DNA of 64,000 nt from Adiantum capillus-veneris (GCA_014529385.2 CM043953.1:65180372-65244371), one strand, 5' to 3'; counted from the stretch's first letter, positions 43,412-56,362 are shown. A program made the numbers and translations. Notes: generated by a model from the sequence alone, not told the origin.

Positions 43412-43486
<75 letters not shown>

Positions 43487-43504
43487 CTCGGCAGCATGCT
43501 GCTG

Positions 43505-43549
<45 letters not shown>

Positions 43550-43558
43550 GAGAGAGAG
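42838..43558. repeat. Ladder of palindromes separated by (GA)n/(CT)n tracts
   Basis: Order: (GA)n 42,838-42,884; arm with GTTAAACAACTGCAAG (42,884-43,019); 4-nt loop ATTA; reverse-complement arm (43,024-43,105); (CT)n 43,106-43,167; second left arm (43,167-43,254); (GA)n loop; second right arm (43,327-43,414), a perfect 88-bp match; (GA)n 43,415-43,485; short palindrome GCAGCATGCTGC (43,491-43,502); (GA)n 43,510-43,558. All arms share the core GAGAACTATCCAATCAAACAT followed by GGA-rich sequence, so the ladder grew from one unit. The first left arm also has a ~60-bp internal duplication. Open frames here are repeat translations. Confidence 0.95.
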
Positions 43559-44224
43559 TCTGATTGTCTGAGAAAAAAGAGAGCTACAAAGAACCTATGA
43601 GCTCTATGATGAAAACCTTAAATAGCTTCTCCAAGGAGTTGATGCACATCTTTGGTTAACATAAAAGACGATCATGCCTATGTGTGTCGCATCTGAGAGA
43701 TGCAGTTGGTCATGGACGTGTAGACGATGTGTAGTGCCATCGCCACCCAATGAGCCATCTTGTGAGGAGTACCATCACCACTTGGTTGCACTCACATCAA
43801 GCTAGTATGTTGGATAATTCTAAGCCTTAAGAAGAGGTGAAAAGAAGCATAGAATGTTTTCTCAGTGGATGACTTATACATTAGACTCGACATTCTTGAG
43901 TCCATGGAACTGGCATCTAACTTGATGTAGGAAGGGATGAAGAATGGTTTATAGACATCGAAGCATGTTGCTGGGCTGCTAGCCTTCAAAGGACCATCTC
44001 CATATCCATCCCACATTCAAGCAAACCAACAATTCAAGAAACCATTAATGTGTTAGACATTGTGCAAGGTCCAGATGAGGGAGAATATACCTCTATACCA
44101 TCATCATTATATATTGGATCAATGGCACCTTCAACAAATAATGTGTAAGTCACTACGACACCTTTCTCTCCCCACTAAAAGTCTCAAAGCTTCCATCTCT
44201 TGTAACATTGATATTCTGTATCTT
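43559..44224. other. Unassigned sequence
   Basis: Short open frames on both strands (for example 43,792-44,016 minus), no motif recognised. Confidence 0.35.
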
Positions 44225-45790
44225 AGTGGTAGAAAAAGGGCTAGGTTTAGTGCAATCCCACCTAGAAATATATTTGCGTGTACGCTTATTGTAATCATAT
44301 GTATGTTTTTCAAGTTTTTGGAAAAAATATTATGTATTTGAGTGCTGTTAAAAAACCTAGATTTAGTGTGATCCCACCTGCAAAATAAAACCTTCAAATA
44401 TAGTAATTTTGCCTCTAAAATTTCTCCATTTTCCAAGTTTTTGGGAGAAAGTATTGTGTATCTGAGTGCTCAAAATAAACCAACGTTTATTGTAATTTAG
44501 CCTACAATTTTTGAGATTTACCTCTAAATTCTAGATTTGAAGGTAAGAACTACTACAAAGTTTGACAAATTTAGTTAAAAGCCATCAAGTACAATAAATT
44601 TGCCTCTAAAATTTATCATATATAGGTTTTCCAAAATTTTGAAAAAAAACATTGTGTACTTGAGTGCTCAAAGAAAATATAAGTTTAATGTATATATAAT
44701 AAATTTGCCTCCTTGAAAAGTGACCCCAAAGAGTAAGAACCCCTAAGAATGGGGGTGCCAAGGGCCACATAAGTACATTTCAAGAAGCTACATTTAAATA
44801 TGGTGTACATGTTGACCAAAACAATTTGAAACAGGAACTTTTTTTTAAAGAGCCCCTCGATAGCCATTTTAGTTTGCTCATGTCAAATACTTGCATGATG
44901 CCACATGCCTTTGAGATATAAGGTTACACAATTGTATCCAGACACGAACCCTCACCTTGCCTCATGCAAAAACTACTCACACTTTCCTTATCCTCATCCT
45001 TCTCCTTTCAGACATATGTGGCATCCTAAACTACAAGCATTAATACCATTGAGAGCTTGTTGTGCGTTTTTCAGTACATGATCACACTTAGTGTACATGT
45101 TGAGCCAAGCATTTCCAACCATAATCTGTTTTTTAGGCTTCTCCAAGAGCCCTTGATAGGAATCTCATAATGAATTCTTTCGTTCATGTCAACTTCGTAA
45201 ATGTTGGCATTGGATAATGCTACATACTTTCAAGGTGAAAGCCAATGTTGACATCATTTGAGCCATTTAATAAGCAGAAAAAAAGCTAGTTGTGATAGCA
45301 CGGGAAGCGGGTGACTTGGATGTAAGTTTCTAGGAAGGGAAACTATGAGTGATGACTTCTCAAGTTCCTTAGCGAAATCCCAAAGATTGACATTGACAAA
45401 ACACACTCTAGAGGGATCCACAAGGTAGAGAGCTTGAGGAGTTGCAAGTTTTGTTGACTTTGGAACCAATTACCAAGGATGAATTACAAATCAGAGAGGA
45501 GACATACAATCGTCATCATACATGCAAACTCCTAAAAATTTTGAGGTTTACCTCTAAATTATAGATTTGAAGATGCGAAAACCTACAAAGTTTAGAGGAA
45601 TTAACAAGGATGAATTGCAAATCAAAGGGGAGACATACACTCACTTCATACATGCAAACTAAGAAGTTCAAATATAAAAACTTCAAATATAGTAAAACTA
45701 TCTCATAAATTTTATCATATGTAGGTTTTTCAAATTTTGATTTTTTGTGGGATTCTCCAAGAGCCTTTGATGACAACTGTCATAAAATCT
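44225..45790. repeat. Degenerate AT-rich repeat tract
   Basis: The phrase CAAGTTTTTGG...GTGTAT-TGAGTGCT recurs at about 44,309, 44,434 and 44,632, each followed by a TTTAGTGTAAT / TTTGCCTCTAAA motif. A ~131-bp diverged duplication starts at CAAGGATGAATTACAAATC (45,472) and at 45,604. The phrase TCTCCAAGAGCC occurs at about 45,139 and 45,754. It looks like an old family of related non-coding repeats. No coding is recognised. Confidence 0.6.
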
Positions 45791-45839
45791 AATATCTAAC
45801 CAACCCAAATGATTTTTTCATATTAAACTGATCATTGAT

Positions 45840-47387
45840 TGTTGGGAGAATAACCGGGAACAAGGGTTAAGATATAAACATGTGCTTATAGAACTATCTC
45901 AACACGGGGCCAATGGTAAAGGGGCCCAAATGAGAGATGTTCTATCAAAGAGCAAGGCTAACCAATGCAGCCTAAGACCTTAGGGTTATCTTCATTGAAG
46001 ACCTCCAATAATGAGTGTAAAAGTCCTTTGACCTTAGGTAAGCTAGGGTTGAGCTTGAGGTGGGAACCCGGCCCAAGCTTGAGGTGCTTGTCGTGCTTGA
46101 TGACTAAGGTGCTTGAGGTGCTTGATGATTGATATGCTTGAGGTGCTTGAGGTGCTTGATGATTGGGATGCTTGAGGTGCTTGTCATACTTGAGATGCTA
46201 GGGTTGTACTTGAGGTGGGAACCCGGCCCAAGCTTGAGGGGTTTAAGGGCCAAGCTTGTGGTGGGAACCAAGCCCAAGTTGAGTGGATTGAGGTATGCAA
46301 AAAGGTCACTGTCAATCCTTACAACGAGGGGGTGAGACCTACATGAGGGGGAATGAGAGAGAACACACACACACACACACTCACACAAGGCATGCCTAGT
46401 ACAAAGAAAGCAAAGGGGACAATTGTCAAGTTCCTCCTCATGTTGCCCTCATGGTATGCCTGAAGCCTATTAGTTGGCCACCCAAGGGGTCCAATGATAA
46501 TTTAGGAGATTTAATTAATTTTCTTCGCATTTATCGTCCTCTCTCTCAAGGGGGAAAGGGGGACACTTGTTCCAAGGCTACCCTTGTTGCTTGTAATGCC
46601 TCCTGCTTGTGATTGGCTACGCCTGGAGGGGTCCAATGATCTTCAAGCATGAGCTACAAGGGGGGTCGATCAAAGCAAGCTAGGGGGTTGCTTAGGGGGT
46701 ATACTCTCCCACACACACTCTCATTATGCATTATGCAAAGTACAAGAGCTCCCTCTCCTTCTCCAAGCAAGTAGAGGTTGAGAGCCTACACCAACACTCT
46801 TGGCTATGGAGTGCAAATCCAACCAAGAGCCATGCTTCAATGATTAAGCTTTCCATCTTCTCCATCTTCATTACTAAGCTATTATGTATGCTAACAAGAA
46901 GAGTTATGATAAGTGAGGAACTGATTCTTTCTCCTATGAAATGTTTCTTCTTCCTCTTCCCTACCCTCATTCCCTGCTAGCTCTCTCCACCTTCGAAGGT
47001 GTTTGAGGTCTTGGTACTGAGGCTTGAGATAGTTAAAGCTTTCTTCAAAGTTTATGTTATTCTTGTGATGCATGAAGCTTTCCATCTTCATTGCATCACC
47101 TAGGTCACAAGGAACACAAAGATTGTATTGTAACAAGTCTCTCTTAATGGGAGAAATCATAATACAAATGCCTATTGGAGGGGGCACCATCTCCACATAA
47201 ATCCGGTCCTCAATTGTTGTCATGTTCTCTACATTCTCTCTCTTGCAAAAGTATTGTTCATGCCAAGTTAACTAATTGCTATGATTATGTTTCTATCTTC
47301 AATTATGTTCACCCGCTATGCTCACAAAGTAATTTCTCAAAAGTACTCTCATTAATTTCCGGTACTCTTCAGGCCAATTCCATTACA
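45840..47387 (+). mobile_element. Candidate 5' LTR of a gypsy element
   Basis: Starts TGTTGGGAGAATAACC and ends CATTACA just before a primer-site-like TGGTATCAAAGA (47,389-47,400; two changes from the initiator-tRNA site). About 1.55 kb would be normal for gypsy. No second LTR exists because the element is cut at its 3' end, so the left limit is inferred. A minisatellite lies inside. Confidence 0.4.
46054..46290. repeat. GCTTGAGGT minisatellite
   Basis: GCTTGAGGTGCTTGATGATTG-type units repeat, with a larger phrase TTGAGGTGGGAACCCGGCCC occurring near 46,055 and 46,210 and a diverged third copy at about 46,255. Confidence 0.85.
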
Positions 47388-47802
47388 TTGGTATCAAAGA
47401 ATTTGGTTTCTCTTTTCTTGCTTAAGAAGAGAGGTCCTTAAGTACCCTATAAATGGTTGATGTTGTTAATTATATTAGGATAAGTGGAACTGGGATCTAT
47501 TATCAGTTTTGTCGAGCCCACTATGTGGGATATGGTGCACACCTCAGGAGCTTTGGACTTAATAATGGAGTCTTTTTAGACTTGCCTACGGTTTTAGCAT
47601 TATTGAGCCATAAGAAGTCCGAAAGGAGCTAGCCCTAGACAATTGTGCTATGTTAGACTTACTTCACTACTCTCTATAATTAACCACTTCGAACCGTGGG
47701 TGTAGATACTTAAGAGCCAATTTTCAAAGGCTAAGAGGAGTGGCAACTAAGGTTTTGAATTGCCAAAGCATACACTGAGTACATACATAAAATTTTGTTA
47801 AC

Positions 47803-50800
47803 ATGGCTGACAATGACCAAGAGAGTAGAATGAACATTGATAGATTTGATTTTGCACATGAAGGTGCTAATGATGATGCCCCCATGTTCATGAAGTACTA
47901 GGTTGCAGCAAGCTATGGGCAACCCTGCTTTGCAAGCAGAACTTACTCAAAAAATTCGTGCTTATGGAATTTCCCTTCCTCTCCAAGAGGAGAGAGAGCC
48001 TAGGAGGCCTCTTCAAGAGACCCCCAAAAGAAGACTCTCTCCCATTCAAGAGGAGGAATCTAAAGAGCAAGAAAGCACTGAAACTTTTAGTTCCTTCGAA
48101 GATGTGGCTCCATGAAGACGGCGGTCTAGACGATCACCCACTCTTCCCAGAAGAAAAATATCAACACACAGTCCCTCTCCTCGTCATTTGAAAGATAAGA
48201 GAGGAAACAAAGGAAGAAAAAGGCTAGGAAGAGGTCGTCCTCTTCTCCTTCTTCTTCACCTTCCTCCTCTTCCGAAGAAAGCTATGGCTATTCTCCTAGA
48301 GAATACAGGAGGGGAGGACATCACAAATCATACCTTGCATGGCGAAGGTCCCAAAAGTTAAAGAAGTTCAAGGAGGGAGGAAAGAGTATCTCTTTTCTCA
48401 CCTATGATGGAACCTTTGGTGCTACCAACAAAGTGTTGGCCTTCATCCAGCAATTTGTGCATCCTTTGGAGACGAGAGCTTCACGGAGTCCTCCAAGTTA
48501 CTCCATGTATCTATGCATTTTCAAAAATCAGCTCGTCAATGGTGGGGTAGCCTTCGTGGCAATGGCAAAGCCCCAAAGACATGGAAAACTCTATGAGTTT
48601 CCATCATGAAGCAATTCCTTACAAGCAATGCAAAGGACAAAGTGCTTACCAAATGGCTTAGCTTGAAGCTTCTCTCTCATGAGTCTATCCACAAGTATGT
48701 AGACAAGTTTTGGGATTTACATCCCAAGTTGGGCATTCAAGCTTTCAAGATGGGAGATATGGTAATGGCTGACACAGCTTTCAAGGGACAACAAGCCTCC
48801 ATTACTCCCTTGATTGGGAAGTTGAGGCTTCATGTCCAAAGATATGTCAACAAAGAAGACTTTTTCATCTCTCCTCTCCAACATGAGGATGCTATCCTAG
48901 GGGCGCCATGGTTTGATCGCATGGCTGCCAATATGAAGTTCCTAGAAATTAGAATCTACTTCACCTATAGGGGAAAGAACATGTATATAGATGCTAGTGA
49001 GCATGGTTGCACCATTCCACTTGTAAATTCTCCTACTTTTGATAAATCAATGAAGACCTCAGTTTCTGCGTACATGATTTTTGTCAAAGAGTCTCTAAAA
49101 GATCCTAATGTTTCATCAAATGTAAATGGTAGGAATCAAGAGAGTTAGACTTGTCTATTTTTCTAAAAGGATTCCAACATGTGTTCATCGATGATATCCC
49201 TATGGACTTACCTCCAAAACGAGGGGATGATGGCCATCGCATTGAGCTCCTTCTAGGAAGTTCACCGCCTAACAAGCCTCCTTATCGACTCTCAAAAGCT
49301 CAACAAGAAGAGATCATGAGGCAAGTATAGGAATTGGTACACAAAGGGATGGTGAGGCCTAGTTCCTCTCCCTTTTGTTCTCCAATCCTTTTAGTGCAAA
49401 AGAAAGATGGTACATACCATATGTGTGTAGACTATCGAGCACTAAACCATATCACTATCAAAAACAGATTTCCCGTGCCTTGGGTAGAAGATCTGTTTGA
49501 TAAGCTACAAGGCTCTACCTACTTCAATAGGATTGACCTTAAGAGTGGCTATCATCAAATAAGGATAGTGGTTGAAGGTATCCTAAAGACCGCGTTTTGC
49601 ACAACGCTTGGTCTTTATGAATATATAGTCATGCCTTTTGGCTTGACTAATGCACCAGCTACATTTAATCATCTAATGGAGAAAATTTTTAGACCTTACC
49701 GCAAATTCACTGGAGTGTTCTTTGATGATATCATCGTCTACTCCAAGTCTTTGGAGGAACCTAAGCAACATCTCCAAGTGATTTTTCAAGCATTGAGGGA
49801 GAACAAGCTTTTTCTCAACCAAAAGAAAAGCAAATTTTTCCTTCAAGAGATTCAATACCTAGGGCATATTATCTCTCAAGCCAATATCCGTATGGATCCA
49901 TCAAAGTTAGAGGTGATAAAAGCATGGCCTAATCCAAGGAATCTACATGAGCTAAGAAGCTTTATTGGTATGTGCGCATACTATAGATGCTTCATAGCAA
50001 AATTCTCTCAAATAACAGGACCACTACATGACTTAACTAAGAAGAACGTTAAGTATGTATGGACTGCTAAGGAGTAAAATGCTTTTGATAAGCTCAAGGA
50101 GAAGCTTACCTCCCAACCAGTCCTCATAGTTCCCAATCTCTCAAAACCATTTGAGATCCAATGTGATGCTTGTGGTGATTGCCTTGGAGCAATTTTGCTT
50201 CAAGAAGGGCATGCCATGGCATATGAGAGCCGAAGGCCCAATACTGATGCGAGTCTTGGGCATTTATGAGAAAGAGCTTTTAGCTGTTCTACATGCCCTA
50301 GGCACATGGAAGCGCTACCTATTGGGGACTCCATTTACCCTATGAACCGACCACCAAAGTCTCAAGCATTTCATGATGCAAACCAAGCTTTTCGACAAAC
50401 AAATGAGGTGGGCAAATTTTCTTTTACAATTTAATTTCCATATTGCTCACATTGCTGGTAAGCACAATCAAGTGGCTGATGCACTTTCACGATGACCAAA
50501 AGTTAATGCGGTGTCTATAGCTACGCACAATGATCTATCCTCTATGATAGATGAGTATGCTACTGACCCTGAATTTAGAGACATAATGTCAGCCCTTGCT
50601 TTGGGGAAGAAAGAGGAAGCATTTACCTTGAAGGATGGTTATCTTCTCCTCGGAAATAGGATATGTGCTACCCATTCTCTTCGTGAGAACGTTATGTATG
50701 AATCCCATGCTCCTCCCTATGCGGGGCATCAAGGTATACAACCTACTCTTCGAGGAGTAGAGACGTATTTCTATTGGCCTATCATAAAAGTGGACATACA

Positions 50801-50945
50801 AGAGTATGTTTCAAAATACGTAGTATGCCAAAATACCAAATATAATAGAGGGAAGCAACCTGGATTACTCCAGCCATTGCCTATCCCAAATTCACCATGG
50901 GAGAGTATATCCATGGATTTCATCTTGTCCTCAATGTTGTCAAAG
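47803..50945 (+). pseudogene. Ty3/gypsy gag-pol pseudogene, 3' truncated
   Basis: Gag begins at ATG 47,803 (MADNDQESRMNIDRFDF) and continues through an Arg/Ser-rich part to the gag core (KSARQWWGSLRGNG near 48,530; MKQFLTSNAKDKVLTKWLSL at 48,606). A protease-like stretch (DAILGAPWFDRMAANMKF, 48,890-48,950) follows. RT (49,334-50,077) has KKDGTYHMCVDYRALN, FNRIDLKSGYHQIRI, MPFGLTNAPATF and the catalytic FFDDIIVYS. RNase H (50,151-50,345) starts at IQCDACGDCLGAILLQEG. The integrase finger (HAPPYAGHQGIQPTLRG ... CQNTKYNRGKQPGLLQPL) leads to the first strand of the core, where coding stops near 50,945. Several stops and shifts occur. Integrase core and 3' LTR are lost. Confidence 0.85.
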
Positions 50946-51062
50946 CTGCAGGGCCACAATGTCAGGATGAAGCAAATTGCACCACATGGCCCCCTGAATG
51001 TCTCTCTGCTTAATATATAGTATAGATAGAAGTATAAATATAGATAGTATAGATGGGCACCT
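50946..51062 (+). other. Short insert with an ATAGATAG-type tail
   Basis: Sequence unlike gypsy integrase ends in repeated TATAGATAGAAGTATAAATA words. This could be the 3' end of a heavily 5'-truncated LINE, but it is too short to be sure. Confidence 0.3.
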
Positions 51063-51163
51063 AAAGGAATCCTTCATCGTAGTTGGAAGCTCTTCTCTTT
51101 TGAGAAACCCTAGAGCTAGCGATGGAGTAACTGCGCCTCAACCATGTGCTCTAGTATCGCCCC

Positions 51164-52299
51164 TTGCCCAGTGAGATGACCTCTCCGGTCATCTCACCCG
51201 TCCTCAACGCCGACACTAGATCCCCTAGCATATGGACGTCGGACGGGTTACCTCACCACACTCTAGTACATCTTAAGTCCATGGCCACCCACGCGAGTGG
51301 AGTAAACGGGTTTCACCAACTAGGTAACTTGCACTTTAACCATTTGGGGCCATTCCCTTGCGATGACAACCAGATTCTGCATGATAGCCTAAGCAAGCTG
51401 CAAGCAGCAAGACAGGCGAGCCAAGATGCCGGGTTCTACACACAATCACCCATTGCCAATGCACCAACAGGGGTACATAACGGGGCTGCTGAAGGCACTG
51501 CCACTGCATCCGCCCATACTGCTGCCGCTGAGTCTCAACCAGGAGGAAGCAGAAGCCCTCATGCAGGAGGTGCTGGCAAGACTCCAGACGATAAGCCTCT
51601 TGTCATATTTCCAGCTGTTCAAGTTCGCAAAACCCTGAATGATCTAGAAAACAGAGCCCTCATAGGGCTACTAGCTGGGCTGCATCCGCCTACCAAAGTG
51701 CTTAGAGGCTGGATCAGGAATCAATGGGGGGCGATAGGGGCGGAGTAGAGACCATTCAGGCCCTTCCCAAGAATCAGTACGTATTTGTTTGTAGAAATGC
51801 AGACATGGCCTTTAGGGTGCTCAGCTCGGGGAAGTGGCTTCTGCGTTCCTCCCCTCTGTGCCTATTCAAATGGGCATAAAGAATACAACACTGAGAGAGA
51901 CGCGCTCTCGGACTTCCTTGTGTGGGTTGAGTTCCCGAACCTACCTCTACACTGTCACAACCACCTTAAGGTGATTGGCTCACAACTAGGTAAGGTGCTA
52001 GGAGGTCGCCCACAAGGAGAATACATCCCCTCTTGGCACCCTCAAGCCCTGATAGAGATTGACATCTCGAGGACCTCCCGCAAGCTATGGTCATCGCCCT
52101 AGATGACGGTGAATGTTTCGAACAACTATTGCACTACAAGTACGTGCCGAACGCATGTTTTCACTGTGGAACTAAAGGGCATTTTGTTCGGGACTGCCCG
52201 ATCAAGAACCATAAACCAGCAACAAACCCAAACAACACTGACAAAAACAAGAGCAATAACAAAGCCTCACCAAATAGCAGCCCCCCTTCAGAACAATAG
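51164..52299 (+). pseudogene. LINE ORF1 (DUF4283-like domain and zinc knuckle), broken
   Basis: The frame from 51,164 meets TAG at 51,746, continues in the same frame to 52,102 and shifts by one for the last part. The middle has features of the DUF4283 domain of plant L1 ORF1 (WPLGCSARGSGF, VWVEFPNLPLHCHNHLKVIG). The end has a CCHC knuckle, CFHCGTKGHFVRDC (52,159-52,200), and a Lys/Asn/Ser-rich tail. The N-terminal Ala/Pro/Gly-rich part (51,400-51,600) is low complexity. This kind of ORF1 binds the element RNA. Confidence 0.75.
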
Positions 52300-52683
52300 A
52301 ACGCCACATTTTTCTATAGAAAATCCCTCTAACAAGAGAGCTAAACCTAGGCAGTCGAATAGATATGCGCTTCTAGCCTCACTTCCTGAATGGGAAGATT
52401 CACAGGTGGCAGATTCAATTGGGCAGGACTCTAAGGAGGAAGAAGGCACAGAATCACAGTTGGAAGAGCAAGTCAACAAAGCAGACAAAGCCACAGCCAT
52501 AGACCTTAACAAAACATCTAGCATCATTGAGCAAAACAAGGAGAACGTGGCCCCTAGGAAATCAAGTAATCTCGAGGCTAGCCCCTCTCCAATGGAAGTG
52601 CAAAAAGACACCAAAGGAGCCATAACTTAGTAACTCAGCCCTAGGGCTCAGATCAAAAACAGAAAAGACAAAAGAAGCAACAA

Positions 52684-55608
52684 ATGAAGCTGCTCTTGTG
52701 GAATATAAAGGGGTTGTCCGACCCCAAGAAAGCAAAGAAGATTAAAGCTTGGACACAGAACTATCCGGTGGACGTGACTGGGCTCCAGGAAGTCAAAATA
52801 TTGGGGCAGGAGCTGGATCAGCGGCTTCAATTGATATCTAAGGAGCACCAGTGGTTCCACTCCTCTCACAGTAGAGTGTCAAGAGGAACAGCCATGGGAA
52901 TTCCTCTGAACTGGAAAATTAACCAAGCATTATTAGTTGTGGAGTCAACTCGCACTACTGAAGGGACTGACCATTCTGTTGGGGGACTTTAACATGGTAG
53001 AGACAATGGAAGATAGATACCTTATTAAAGGGCAAACAATGGTAGGTAATGAGAAATGAGAATGGGAAAACCTAAAAGGATCAACTGGACCTTTGAGACA
53101 TTGGCACACCGGGAGAATTCAGCTGGCAAAACTACTCGAGAGGGAACCTTGCTCAGAAGGCTAGACTAGACAGATGCTACGTTAGTACGCCTCTGGCTAG
53201 ACAATTCAACAGGGTTAAAGCTGCAACCAGAATCACCTCCTGTGCTTCGGATCACTACCCCGTAATCATCACCTTGGGTAACAAATGCAACAAGATAAAG
53301 AACCACTGGTTCCACACAGACCGATCTCTGTTTCGGTTAGAGGAGGTGTAGGAAAACATAAAAGCAATTTGGGCTCAAGCATTCTCAAAGGGATTCACAC
53401 CAGCAAAATCTTGGAACCTGGCGATTGCAAACACTCAATACTCCCTGATCTCATTTAGGAAAAGAGTGACAGAGATACGAAGGAAAAGGAAGGACTCTAT
53501 CTATAATGAATTTATAGAACTCGAAGCCTGCAAGCAAGGAAGGAATAGCAGTGCAAAACAAAATTACCACCCTTAGGTATCAACTCAAGACTGAAGAAGA
53601 AGTCACGCTTCAGCACACTGAAGTGTTCTTTCGGGAATGGTGGGCAGGGAAGGTGCACAGACCATCCAAAGTGATGTTCAGAAGCCTCAAAAAGAAACAT
53701 CAGAGAGAACTGGTCCCAATGTTAGTTGGGGCTAGAGGAACAGCCACCTCTGAGGAGGAGAATCTAGAAATGGAAAGAGAACACTTTGCCCAATTGTTCA
53801 GCCCACCTGAAGTGCAGGAGGAGTCAGTCATACTGGCTAGAAGTGTCATTAGGAACTACAGGAAAAGAGTGATCACCCCACGTCTTAATGCCCAACTCGA
53901 CTCAGAACTTTTTCTAGGAGAAATTAAAAGATCCATAGATGCTCTTAAGCCAAAAAAAAACCACGGGCATTGATGGCCTCCTTGTTGAATTCTATCAACA
54001 TTTAGGGATGTCATGGCACCTATTCTCCTCATAGTTTGGAAAGAATTTGTAAAACATTGAGCTCTACCTATTCAACTCAACACTGGTATCATCAAGCTGC
54101 TTCATAAAAAAGGCCCGAAGGAAAGTCTTGGCAAGTGGAGACCTCTAACAATGCTAAATGCCGCATACAAAATATTTGCTAAAGCCATAGCACTCAGAAT
54201 TTCCACGGCCCTTGTTGAATGGCTTTACTCTGAGAAAAAAGGATTCATCAAAGGGCGTAGACTACTGGAAGCAGTTATATCAATGTGGGATGGAAAAGAA
54301 TATGTTGAAGAATATGCACAAGACTATGTATTCGTCAAGTTTTACTTTGACAAAGCCTACGATAGGCTAGAATGGTCTTTTATTCTGGAATGTCTAATTA
54401 TGATGGGGTTTGGCCCAATGATAGTTAGGTATGTACAAACACTACTTGGAAATGCCCAAGCTAGAGTAGCAATTAACAATGGATTGTTGGGAAACTTCCC
54501 TCTCAGCAGATCGGTAAGACAGGGTTGCCCCCTGGCTCCTCTCCTATTCGCCACCTCAGCTGATTCCCTGAATTGGTTGGTAAAAGAGAAAATGCAGCAA
54601 GGGAGCCTCAGAGGTATCAAGCTGCCAAATGGGAATCAAAAATGTCTCTCTCAATTTGCTGACGACACGAATGGGCTGATGCAAAACGATGATAACTCTC
54701 TGAAAACCTTTTGGGAATTTCTCAATACCTTCTGTACAGCCTCGGGATCGATCATTAACCACTCCAAAACAGGGATTAGAGCCTCTAGGTCCCCTCTGCC
54801 TAGGTGGGTGGAAGAGCATGGATGCACAATCATCCAGGATGGAACCACTTTCAGATTGCTAGGGATTCCTTTTGGATTCAGGATAACAACGGCACAAAGC
54901 TTGCAGTGGGTCATGGACAAGTTTCGCAGCAAACTAAACAGATGGTTGGGTTTTCAAGCCAACTTATCTTGGAGGACAGCTGTTATCAAACACTACATCA
55001 CTAGGTATGTTCTCTTCTTTCTCTCATGCTGGAGACCGCCCGACCTGCAATTAAAAGATATACCCAAAATATGCACGAACTTTCTATGGTCGGGGGACCC
55101 CCATAAAAAGGTCTAGCTAAAGTTAGCTGGGAAATTTGCTGTCCACTGAAAGATCAGGGGGGACTAGGCCTCACTAACCTAAAGTTATGGACGGAAAAGT
55201 TAGCTGTAAAGCTCATACTCATAGCAATGGAACAACCTGATGAAGAGTGGGCCTCTTTATTATTTCAGGAAATTCATAAATTTTATTTCCGAGGGAATAA
55301 GGGAACCATAAACCTACCCTGGATCATTGTGTTCTTTGGTCCCTTTGAAGTGGTAGCAAAGGGGTCAGACCTGCTTGAATCACTGTGGAATGCCTGGAAC
55401 ACATACAAAAATTTAATTAGGATTAACTGGGAGTCAAAACACAGCAGACAACTTAGGGCTTCTGAGTCTATGTGGTGGTCTCTCCCTCCCATCCCCCAGC
55501 TGAACCAGAAACAGTTAAGGTCAGCCAAAAGACTGCACAATAAGGGAATCATCACCTGGAGAGATGTATGGAACTCAACTGAGCTCAGGTGGAAGAATGA
55601 GACTGAAC
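52684..55608 (+). pseudogene. LINE ORF2, 5' part (endonuclease and RT), broken
   Basis: The endonuclease starts MKLLLWNIKGLSDPKKAKKI with Glu in LQEVKI. GDFNMVE follows in another frame near 52,982, and HYPV-type SDH near 53,245. RT is open from 54,151 to 55,116: KWRPLTMLNAAYKIFAKAIA, GFIKGRRLLEAV, VKFYFDKAYDRLEWSF, VRQGCPLAPLLF and the catalytic FADDTN (54,655). The copia insertion interrupts the C-terminal part at 55,608. At least four frame breaks exist outside the RT core. Confidence 0.85.
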
Positions 55609-55695
55609 TGTTAGGAAATAAGACGTAGCTAAATAGATAATTGAGTAGATTACTTAATGGAGAGAGACAAATTTATATACACGAGATTATAGTGT

Positions 55696-55727
<32 letters not shown>

Positions 55728-56362
55728 CACGATATACGTGGTTCACCCAATGTGGGCTACGTCCACGGGAAAGCAGCCACTCAATGGCTTTGGTACTTCA
55801 AAACAAGAAGTAGTTTACAAAGGGATTATACCCTTAATGGAGCTCCCGCCTTGCTTCACTCTCACCACCTCACACTCACCTTGTTGCATCAACTTCACAC
55901 TATATAATGTGTGTAGAAATGGCCTCCTTTTATAGGCCAAAAGGGCTGCCCTCTCTTATGAGAGACAGCCATGTGTAGCCGCCCTTGTGCGAATAAGTCC
56001 AAATCGGACCCTCCAATCCGCCCATGTGTGGCCGCCCTTGAGAAGACAAGTCCGCTTTTGAATTCGGCCACCGGCCATTGACTTCCGACCACCGGCCATT
56101 GGCCATTGACTACCGGCCACCGGCCAACCGACCGGTTGTTTTCCGACCGCCGTCCGGCCATAATATTCCGGCGAAAAAAAGTCTCGGGGGCCTCCGCCCC
56201 CGAGGCTTTTAAAGTTGCCCCTGATTCTTGTCCGTGAAAATTTTGGTTTCCGGTGAGTGATTTTCCTTCACGCACGATGGCTTCTCCTCATAATGGGGGC
56301 CTTACAAATGTGCGCTTTTACCACAGAAAATTACAAGGGTAAATCAGGCTCCATACTTAACA
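55609..56362 (-). repeat. 3' LTR of the young copia
   Basis: 754 bp, TGTTAAGTATGG ... TTCCTAACA on minus. Contains a perfect 9-bp hairpin CTCGGGGGC-CTCC-GCCCCCGAG (56,182-56,203), CCGGCC-rich subrepeats (56,075-56,160), a minus-strand TATA box (55,927-55,934) and a short GA run (55,697-55,724). Confidence 0.95.

Noticed and set aside
42838-43558. CRISPR-like array
   Set aside because: The repeats alternate in orientation and the spacers are GA/CT tracts. This is a plant nuclear context.
55895-56275. 126-residue minus-strand protein, with a near copy at 60,662-60,917
   Set aside because: Lies wholly within the LTR of the young copia and is low-complexity (repeated WPVV). It comes from CCGGCC subrepeats.
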